DNA of 12,468 nt from Candidatus Aminicenantes bacterium UBA4085. Lineage in GTDB: Bacteria; Acidobacteriota; Aminicenantia; Aminicenantales; UBA4085. Made by a program: the position numbers and the translations under genes. Every line of letters begins with the position of its first letter. Position 1 is the first letter of the stretch. The stretch is taken from assembly GCA_002383325.1 (NCBI GenBank), contig DFYJ01000021.1, positions 12,530-24,997 on the forward strand, written 5' to 3'. The notes below the pieces were generated by a model. The model did not search any database. It was not told where the DNA came from and was given only the letters and a program-made list of their open reading frames with translations. Of this stretch, positions 1 to 3,922 are shown in pieces.

Positions 1-717
1 GATATCAGGGTAAGGACGCCGGAAGCGGCCGAGGCCGAGACGCCGATTGCGGTCGAAGTCGAGCCGACCTATGTGGCGAACGGGCCCAACGAGAATTTAG
101 CGCCGGCTAAGGCTTGGCCGGATCTGAGTGCGATGACCTGGACGGCGGGCGAGCCGGAGGTGCTGGGCGCGCCGATCAGGCTGAAGCACTGGGCCGGAGA
201 GCGGGGCGAATCGGGCGGGGGCGGCGAACTCCCCTACGAAATGAAAGATATGGGCAGCGCGGTGCACGCATTTATTGCCGCCGACGACCCGGCTTATGAC
301 AAGAGCGAGCGGCTGGGAATGGCTGCGGAGCTGCTGGCCCGATGGAAGGCGGAGGACGCGCTCGATCCGTCCGACTTGGTGGAGATCAGCGACCGGCTGC
401 GGCGATGGGTCGCGGCGAAATGGCCGAAAGCCGGTTGGGGGCGCGAGCGGCCGATTTTCCAGCGGCTCGAGACGGGATCGATCACGAGCGGGGTGACGGA
501 CCTGATTCTGGAGACGGACGATGGGATCGTCATCATCGACCACAAGTCGTATCCGGGCGGGCCGGAGAACGCCGTCGAGTACGCGATCGATGATGCCGCC
601 CAGGTTTTTGTCTATGCCGATACGGCGTCCAAGGCCCTCGGCAAGCCCATCTTGGGGATGTACATCCATTTGCCTCTTATCGGCGCCGCAATAATAATTG
701 GGGGACACCATACATAA
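1..717 (+). CDS. C-terminal part of an AddA/RecB-like helicase-nuclease (PD-(D/E)XK domain), 5' end outside window
   Basis: The frame is open from base 1, so this is the 3' part of a longer gene; the GTG at 73 is probably an internal valine. Visible motifs are those of the RecB/AddA nuclease family in the right order: GSAVH (253-267), GVTD with its Asp at 499-501, IDHKS with Asp 538-540 and Lys 544-546, and QVFVY (601-615), the Q-x3-Y signature. All four are intact, so the nuclease active site looks complete. In this family the domain sits behind a UvrD-type helicase and acts in double-strand break repair by resecting DNA ends; the helicase part is inferred, not seen. The last residues (IIIGGHHT) and the TAA stop at 715-717 are read from a dispersed repeat starting near 696, so the native C-terminus has probably been replaced by a few foreign residues. 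It could instead be a stand-alone nuclease with a long N-terminal region. Confidence 0.8.
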   Translation, partial: DIRVRTPEAAEAETPIAVEVEPTYVANGPNENLAPAKAWPDLSAMTWTAGEPEVLGAPIRLKHWAGERGESGGGGELPYEMKDMGSAVHAFIAADDPAYDKSERLGMAAELLARWKAEDALDPSDLVEISDRLRRWVAAKWPKAGWGRERPIFQRLETGSITSGVTDLILETDDGIVIIDHKSYPGGPENAVEYAIDDAAQVFVYADTASKALGKPILGMYIHLPLIGAAIIIGGHHT

Positions 718-790
718 CTCCCGAACTTTTTGTTGACGCTATTTAAACAAATGGGGGTACAGTGTGGAGATAATTCCCGATTAATTCAGG
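696..790 (+). repeat. REP/MITE-like repeat, copy 1 (degenerate)
   Basis: The left half (696-739) carries the shared arm: AATT, five G, ACACCATACATAACTCCCG, then a GAAC-T-rich segment and a GTTGACGC end. It closely matches 3147-3196. The right half (751-780) is diverged: GGGGGTACAGT followed by ATAATTCCCGA. It resembles the ACAGT-type unit at 2454-2480 in the same orientation, so this copy does not form the long hairpin of copies 2 and 4. It overlaps the end of the nuclease gene and lies at the edge of an AT-rich gap. Confidence 0.75.
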
Positions 791-920
791 TACGAGTTTT
801 CGCATCACCTAGTATCGGTCTTGCGGCGATAGCGGACCAGTCTGAGAATTATCCGTTTTCCGGACGTCTTCTTCATTGAGAAAAGATATTACTTAGGATT
901 ATTGAATGAAAAGGAATGTA
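791..920. other. AT-rich intergenic stretch upstream of the HTH-nucleotidyltransferase gene
   Basis: No convincing gene lies between the repeat and the next promoter. The base composition is clearly more AT-rich than the flanking genes, which fits acquired or decayed DNA. An ATG at 906 with a possible AGGA ribosome site near 893-897 would extend the next gene by 18 codons, but that extension lies across the predicted promoter and does not look like protein of this family. Confidence 0.5.
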
Positions 921-950
921 TTGCTATTCCATACGTATGTATGGTATAAC
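921..950 (+). promoter_or_regulatory. Predicted sigma-70 promoter with operator-like palindrome in the spacer
   Basis: A -35 TTGCTA (921-926) and an extended -10 TGG-TATAAC (942-950; hexamer 945-950) are separated by 18 bp. The spacer contains the inverted repeat CCATAC-GTAT-GTATGG (929-944), ideally placed to block RNA polymerase if bound by the wHTH protein encoded just downstream. The predicted transcription start falls about 3 bases before the ATG at 960, so the mRNA would be almost leaderless. Confidence 0.55.
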
Positions 951-959
951 AATACAATC

Positions 960-1565
960 ATGAGTATTCTAGCTAAGCTTCTCTCCTCGAGAACCCGGGC
1001 GGAAATCCTGAAAATCTTGTTCAGCCTGAACCTGAAGGAAGTCCATCTCAGGGAGATCATGCGCCGGTCAAAGCTGAGTTTGGGATCGATTCAGGATGAG
1101 TTAAAGAAGCTCCAGGGATTGGATCTTATCGTCCTGCGAAGGGACGGAAACCGGCTCTATTACAGCGCCAATCAAGGACACCCGCTATTTTCGGCCATAC
1201 GGCAATTGGTCCTTCGAACCGATGGACTCGTTGATAGGCTCAAGGAACGACTGGCCGGCCAGGAAGTTGAGGCTGCATTCATATACGGATCGATCGCTAA
1301 AGGCGAAGAGAAGGCAGCGTCGGATCTTGATCTCTTCATCGTCGGCTCTTTGACGCTTCGCACCCTGGCCCCTAGATTGACCGGCTTGGCCGAAGAATTC
1401 GGCCGTGAAATTAATCCGTTCATCATCTCAAGGGGGGAGTTCCGTGATCGATGGATGAGAAGTGATCCTTTCATAAGCCGAGTCCTGGAATCGCCCAAAC
1501 TGTACATCATGGGGGGGGAGAATGAGCTTGAGGCAATGGGCGGCCAACGGCTGGCTCAAAGCTGA
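960..1565 (+). CDS. Winged-helix / nucleotidyltransferase fusion (MNT antitoxin-like regulator)
   Basis: The 201-residue protein has an N-terminal winged helix-turn-helix (about 1-75, ArsR/MarR-like, with the Arg-rich 'wing' RRDGNRLYY) and a minimal DNA-polymerase-beta-type nucleotidyltransferase domain (about 104-190). The signature GS (110-111) followed by DLDL with acidic residues at 122 and 124 is intact. Such HTH-MNT proteins commonly pair with a HEPN protein; in characterised HEPN/MNT pairs the MNT partner neutralises the HEPN ribonuclease, in some cases by adding AMP residues. Here the partner is reduced to a fragment that overlaps the 3' end by 44 bases. The start at 960 is chosen because homologues begin close to the first helix (MSILAKLLSSRTR) and a promoter sits just upstream; 906 is the alternative. 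Autoregulation through the palindrome at 929-944 is inferred. A run of eight G (1511-1518) near the 3' end could make the C-terminus unstable. Confidence 0.8.
   Translation: MSILAKLLSSRTRAEILKILFSLNLKEVHLREIMRRSKLSLGSIQDELKKLQGLDLIVLRRDGNRLYYSANQGHPLFSAIRQLVLRTDGLVDRLKERLAGQEVEAAFIYGSIAKGEEKAASDLDLFIVGSLTLRTLAPRLTGLAEEFGREINPFIISRGEFRDRWMRSDPFISRVLESPKLYIMGGENELEAMGGQRLAQS
1511..1518 (+). repeat. Homopolymer run of eight G
   Basis: Eight consecutive G lie in the last 20 codons of the nucleotidyltransferase gene, just ahead of the ATG (1522) of the overlapping HEPN fragment. Slippage here would change the C-terminal tail and the relation of the two frames. It might also serve as a crude ribosome site for the downstream start. 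Confidence 0.6.
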
Positions 1566-1644
1566 ACCGAGCAGCGCCTTAGAGATGAAGGCCAAGGCGG
1601 AGCCGCCAAAAGTCGACGCGAGAACGTTGGGGATTTACGCGTGA
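1522..1644 (+). pseudogene. Truncated HEPN-like gene, 5' fragment only
   Basis: A frame starting at ATG 1522, overlapping the nucleotidyltransferase gene, begins MSLRQWAANGWLK. This closely resembles the start of HEPN proteins encoded directly after HTH-MNT genes (from memory of that family). The resemblance fades after about 20 residues (near 1580); from there the frame reads into a different sequence that matches a peptidase tail, and stops at 1642-1644. A full HEPN protein would be far longer, and the catalytic R-x4-6-H motif is absent. The partner toxin is therefore lost, leaving only its translation start. The identification rests on a short stretch plus gene order. Confidence 0.55.
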
Positions 1645-1858
1645 GTATGGCGATCGGAAGGTCACTCTCGAGGGCGGCGTGCTCTACTACCAGCGGACCG
1701 GCCCCAAGAGCCGGCTGATCCCGCTGAGCGAAACGCTTTTTGCGCCCGAGGGGGTCGACGGCTTTCGGGTCGAGTTCACAATCAAGGATGGGAGAGCGGT
1801 CGAGCTGGTCGGACTCTACGATACGGGAATGCGCCAGTCTTCGCCGCGAACCAGGTAA
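1576..1858 (+). pseudogene. 3' remnant of an S41-type peptidase gene, frameshifted
   Basis: From about 1576 the frame reads ALEMKAKAEPPKVDARTLG, then breaks at 1639-1646. After a one-base frame change it continues as EYGDRKVTLEGGVLYYQR and on to RLIPLSETLF, VDGFRVEF and VELVGLYDTG, ending at TAA 1856-1858. This two-part sequence resembles the C-terminal beta-rich tail of secreted S41-family (tail-specific-like) peptidases common in Acidobacteria-like genomes. Only the tail is present; no catalytic domain exists upstream. Joining the two frames gives one continuous tail of about 90 residues, so this is a decayed fragment brought beside the HEPN remnant by deletion or recombination. The family assignment is from memory; another exported hydrolase with a similar tail is possible. 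Confidence 0.5.
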
Positions 1859-1880
1859 TCGGCCGGTCGGTCTAATCGGG

Positions 1881-1900
1881 GGGGACGAGGCCTCGTCCCC
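1881..1900. other. 20-bp perfect palindrome between convergent reading frames
   Basis: GGGGACGAGG is followed directly by its reverse complement CCTCGTCCCC. It lies between the stop of the peptidase remnant (1856-1858) and the stop of the minus-strand HD gene (1904-1906). As RNA it would form a hairpin on both strands, but neither side has a U-tract, so it is not a standard intrinsic terminator. It could still act as a bidirectional pause or mRNA-end stabiliser. Confidence 0.6.
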
Positions 1901-1903
1901 GGC

Positions 1904-2437
1904 TTATTCGCAGCCCCAGTCAGTCTTGATCCAATCCGGGGTGTAGCCGCTCTCGCTGCGGCGGGTGGCCCAGGTGATGGTCTCCGATTCGCGGGCGGCG
2001 CCGGAGTTGAGGAAGCGCGTCTGGATCGTCTTGCCGACGCGCGGCAGGTCGAGGCGGTCGGCGTCCCAGCAGGTGCGGATCGTGGGGTCATCGTGGAGGT
2101 CGGTATCGGTGTGGCGGGCGCAGGCGGTGGAGAGGCGGTCGAAGTCGGGGTCGGGCAGGGCGGAGAGGATGGGCAGGCCGGTGCGCAGGAATGCCGCCAA
2201 CTGCGCTCCGCGCAGGCCGTGGTCGGGATCGCGGTGCTCGCTGAGGCGGCGTGAGTCGTGGAGGATGGCGAAGAGGCAGATGAGGGTGGGGTCGGCTCCG
2301 GTTGCGTCCGCCAGGCGCAGGCCGTTCTCCAGGACGCGGGCCCAGTGGGCCAGACCGTGGGTGCCCCAGGGGTCGAGGGCGTAGCCGTCGAGCACGGCGC
2401 GGACGAGGGGGCGGTAATCGGGCGCCATCAGCGTCAT
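1904..2437 (-). CDS. Small HD-domain metal-dependent hydrolase
   Basis: The 177-residue protein carries the HD-superfamily pattern: HGLAHW (His31), the FAILHD doublet (His60-Asp61), further His/Asp residues around 109-116, and CWDADRLDL with Asp125/Asp127. HD proteins bind metal through these residues and act as phosphohydrolases on nucleotides or other phosphate esters; the substrate cannot be told. There is no membrane segment or extra domain. The start is either ATG 2435-2437 or ATG 2426-2428 (MAPDYRP); neither has a clear ribosome site. The repeat array begins only 16 bases upstream, so any native promoter has been displaced or lies within the repeats, where a TATACT-like hexamer on the minus strand is possible. 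The C-terminal 35 residues (after RFLNSG) are Ser/Thr/Trp-rich and hydrophilic. Confidence 0.75.
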   Translation of the reverse strand: MTLMAPDYRPLVRAVLDGYALDPWGTHGLAHWARVLENGLRLADATGADPTLICLFAILHDSRRLSEHRDPDHGLRGAQLAAFLRTGLPILSALPDPDFDRLSTACARHTDTDLHDDPTIRTCWDADRLDLPRVGKTIQTRFLNSGAARESETITWATRRSESGYTPDWIKTDWGCE

Positions 2438-2453
2438 GATATCAAAATAAATA

Positions 2454-2562
2454 GGGGGACAGTATACGTAATTCCCGAATTATTAAATTGCGGGACACCA
2501 TACATAACTCCCGAATTATTAAATTGCGGGACACCATACATAACTCCCGAATTATTAAATTG
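2454..2562 (+). repeat. Tandem array of 36-bp repeat units (three units plus start of a fourth)
   Basis: Units begin at 2455, 2491 and 2527, with a fourth entering the hairpin at 2563; the period is exactly 36 bp. Each unit is GGGAC-ACC-ATAC-TAA-TCCCGAATTATTAAATTG-like. Units 2 and 3 are identical. Unit 1 differs by ACAGT for ACACC and CGTAATT for CATAACT. There are no variable spacers. The peptide read through it (repeated NCGTPYITPELL) is an artefact. Confidence 0.85.
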
Positions 2563-2645
2563 CGGGACACCATACGTAATTCCCTAATTCAGGCCCTAGG
2601 GTGTAAACAAATAGTTCGGGAATTATGTATGGTGTCCCCCTAATT
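2563..2645. repeat. REP/MITE-like hairpin element, copy 2
   Basis: The left arm GGGACACCATACGTAATTCC (2564-2583) and the right arm TTCGGGAATTATGTATGG-TGTCCC (from 2615) are inverted complements. Between them lie CCCTAGGG and GTGTAAACAAATAG. The element aligns without gaps to copy 4 (3813-3895) with 5 differences in 83 bp. It ends 6 bp before the predicted extended -10 of the flavodoxin gene. Confidence 0.85.
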
Positions 2646-2650
2646 ATTGG

Positions 2651-2673
2651 TGGTATGATCTCCCGCGGGAGAT
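2651..2673 (+). promoter_or_regulatory. Extended -10 promoter overlapping a 16-bp perfect palindrome that contains the ribosome site
   Basis: TGG-TATGAT (2651-2659) is an extended -10 element; the region where a -35 would be is occupied by the end of repeat copy 2. The palindrome ATCTCCCGCGGGAGAT (2658-2673) starts in the -10 and includes the Shine-Dalgarno GGGAG (2667-2671), 7 bases before ATG 2679. It could be a repressor site at the transcription start, or, in read-through RNA, a hairpin hiding the ribosome site. Confidence 0.5.
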
Positions 2674-2678
2674 TAGAC

Positions 2679-3146
2679 ATGAAAATACTTGTTGTCTTCG
2701 ATTCGGTCTGGGGAAATACGGAGAAGATCGCGAAGGCGATCGGGACGGCTCTGGAGCCGCGCGGCGAGGTCAAGGTCGTGAAAGCCGACGCAGCCAAGCC
2801 GGCGGACTTTGGGGAGAAGGACCTGATCATCGTCGGGTCGGCGACCCAGAAGTTCAACGCTCTGCCGGCGGTCAAGAAGCTGCTGGCGAGCCTTCCCGCT
2901 GGGTCGCTCAAGGGCGCCAAGGTGGCGGCCTTTGACACGCGGCTGCCTGTCGCCGAAGCCAAGTCGCGGGTGCTCAAGTTCATGGCCAAGAATTTTGGGT
3001 ATGCGGCCGAGAAGCTGGGCAAGACGCTGGTCGCGAAGGGCGGCGAGCAGGCCGTTGCGCCCGAGGGCTTCTTCGTCGGCGGCACCGAAGGTCCGGTCAA
3101 GGACGGAGAATTGGAGCGCGCCGTCTCGTGGGCCGGAAAGCTCTGA
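2679..3146 (+). CDS. Short-chain flavodoxin
   Basis: The 155-residue protein has the flavodoxin fold pattern. It opens with MKILVVFDSVWGNTEKIAKAI, where the S-x-x-GNT loop binds the FMN phosphate. A second strand is followed by DLIIVGSATQ (first isoalloxazine loop) and a third by VAAFDTRLP (second loop). Flavodoxins are cytosolic one- or two-electron carriers; the redox partner cannot be read from the neighbourhood, since the adjacent genes are unrelated. The start at 2679 is fixed by GGGAG at 2667-2671 and by the fold beginning at once. The in-frame upstream ATG (2625) would translate the repeat. The stop TGA (3144-3146) is followed immediately by repeat copy 3, so the gene is bracketed on both sides by repeat elements. 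No truncation is evident. Confidence 0.88.
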   Translation: MKILVVFDSVWGNTEKIAKAIGTALEPRGEVKVVKADAAKPADFGEKDLIIVGSATQKFNALPAVKKLLASLPAGSLKGAKVAAFDTRLPVAEAKSRVLKFMAKNFGYAAEKLGKTLVAKGGEQAVAPEGFFVGGTEGPVKDGELERAVSWAGKL

Positions 3147-3284
3147 ATTAGGGGGACACCATACATAACTCCCGAACTTTTTGTTTACGCCTAGGGAGCA
3201 GAATCTGGCGGTCCTTCATTGCGCCCTTGATCGAATGAACTCGGGAGTGCGGAATTCGGGAATTATGTATGGTGTCCCTCAATT
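3147..3284. repeat. REP/MITE-like composite, copy 3 (two arms around 55 bp of other sequence)
   Basis: The left arm (3147-3197: AATTA, five G, ACACCATACATAACTCCCG, then GAACTTTTTGTTTACGCCTAGGG) is the reverse complement of the right half of copies 2 and 4. The right arm TTCGGGAATTATGTATGG-TGTCCC-TCAATT (3255-3284) faces it. The intervening bases (about 3198-3254) are unlike the other copies. The element starts one base after the flavodoxin stop codon and ends inside the predicted -35 of the XRE gene. Confidence 0.8.
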
Positions 3285-3300
3285 GACTCCAATTGACTCC
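3281..3300 (+). repeat. Tandem duplication AATTGACTCC x2 at the repeat boundary
   Basis: AATTGACTCC occurs twice without interruption, at the right end of repeat copy 3. Each unit contains TTGACT, a good -35 hexamer, so the duplication doubles a potential promoter element. Confidence 0.85.
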
Positions 3301-3310
3301 CGTATATGAT
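3283..3310 (+). promoter_or_regulatory. Predicted promoter of the XRE regulator gene
   Basis: TTGACT (3283-3288), 16 bp, then TATGAT (3305-3310): five of six consensus bases in both hexamers. The -35 straddles the last bases of repeat copy 3. A second, weaker possibility is TTGACA (3320-3325) with TACATC at 3341-3346, which has a short 15-bp spacer. Confidence 0.5.
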
Positions 3311-3333
3311 TGAAATGCCTTGACAAACGGGCG

Positions 3334-3357
3334 GTCGTGGTACATCCTAACCACGAC
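3334..3357. promoter_or_regulatory. Inverted repeat upstream of the XRE gene (operator or leader hairpin)
   Basis: GTCGTGGT (3334-3341), an 8-base loop and ACCACGAC (3350-3357) form a perfect 8-bp inverted repeat. It lies downstream of the main predicted promoter and over the weaker one. XRE regulators usually bind such dyads in their own promoter, so autoregulation is likely but inferred. Confidence 0.5.
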
Positions 3358-3386
3358 TGATCAATGTCCACCGCCTGGAGGCCGCC

Positions 3387-3806
3387 ATGACCTTCGGTTC
3401 CTATGTCAAAGAATTGCGAGAGAAATGCGGCCTGTCGCTGCGCCGCTTCAGCCGCTTGGCCAACTGGGACGCCAGCAATTGGAGCAAGGTCGAGCGGGGC
3501 ATCCTGCCGCCTCCCAAGACCCGCCAGCAGATCAACGACATCGCCACAGTGCTGGCCCTGGCGAAGGATTCCGAGGCTTATCACACGCTCTGCGATTTGG
3601 CCGCCATCAGCCATCTGCCCGAGGATCTGGTGAGCCGGAATATGATAGCCGACAAGCTGCCAATCTTCTTTCGAGCCGCCCGATCGGAGAGCCCGAGCCA
3701 TAAGCAGATCCAGGAGATCTGGCATTCACTGGCCGCTCCGGTTGCGCCGCGGGTTGAATCCAAAAAGTGGAAGAGCAAGGCGGCGCCCTCAAAGAAGAAG
3801 GCGTGA
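3387..3806 (+). CDS. XRE-family helix-turn-helix regulator (antitoxin-like)
   Basis: The 139-residue protein has an XRE HTH at about 3-60: FGSYVKELREKCGLSLRR, then DASNWSKVERG as the recognition-helix region, and a small helical extension with LAAIS and LPIFFR motifs. The same layout (DPSNWSKIERG-type core, then PEDLL and KLPVFFRT) is seen in HTH proteins encoded beside toxin genes of the HigB/RelE or ImmA-like type; this is from memory. No partner gene is next to it: upstream is repeat copy 3, downstream is repeat copy 4 within 7 bases. The C-terminus (126-139) is a Lys/Ser/Ala-rich basic tail, which may be disordered or a replacement end created at the repeat junction. The start is fixed by GGAGG (3377-3381), 5 bases before the ATG. 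Autoregulation through 3334-3357 is inferred. Confidence 0.8.
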   Translation: MTFGSYVKELREKCGLSLRRFSRLANWDASNWSKVERGILPPPKTRQQINDIATVLALAKDSEAYHTLCDLAAISHLPEDLVSRNMIADKLPIFFRAARSESPSHKQIQEIWHSLAAPVAPRVESKKWKSKAAPSKKKA

Positions 3807-3812
3807 TAAATC

Positions 3813-3895
3813 CGGGACACCATACATAATTCCCTAATTCACTCCCTAGAGTGTAAACAAATAGTTCGGGAATTACGTATGGTGTCCCCCTAATT
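3813..3895. repeat. REP/MITE-like hairpin element, copy 4
   Basis: The left arm GGGACACCATACATAATTCC (3814-3833) and the right arm TTCGGGAATTACGTATGG-TGTCCC (from 3865) are inverted complements. The centre has CACTC-CCTA-GAGTG, itself a small hairpin, then TAAACAAATAG. It is gapless against copy 2 with 78 of 83 bases identical. It lies between the XRE stop codon and the MFS start. Confidence 0.85.
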
Positions 3896-3903
3896 CGGCG
3901 ATA

Positions 3904-3912
3904 TGCTAGAAT
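3904..3912 (+). promoter_or_regulatory. Extended -10 promoter of the MFS transporter gene
   Basis: TGC-TAGAAT is an extended -10 ending 10 bases before ATG 3923, so the mRNA would have only about 4 leader bases, and no Shine-Dalgarno is visible. No -35 is recognisable; that position is filled by the end of repeat copy 4. Confidence 0.4.
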
Positions 3913-3922
3913 ATTCGGAATC

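Noticed and set aside
906..959. Upstream ATG as the start of the HTH-nucleotidyltransferase gene
   Set aside because: The extra 18 residues do not fit the family and would be encoded across the predicted -35 and -10. An AGGA at about 893 keeps it as a weak alternative.
2455..2562. 36-bp periodic repeats suggesting a CRISPR array
   Set aside because: Units follow one another with no variable spacers, there are no cas genes nearby, and the same sequence occurs as hairpin arms elsewhere in the window.
2258..2587. Open frame encoding repeated peptide NCGTPYITPELL
   Set aside because: The repeated peptide is a translation of the 36-bp repeat units, and the rest is antisense to the HD-domain gene.
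2625..2678. Upstream ATG as the start of the flavodoxin
   Set aside because: It would translate the end of the repeat and the palindrome. The ATG at 2679 has a proper ribosome site, and the fold starts there.
3147..3284. Repeat copy 3 as a complete insertion sequence with terminal inverted repeats
   Set aside because: Only about 55 bp lie between the arms and there is no transposase; it fits a composite of two small repeat elements better.
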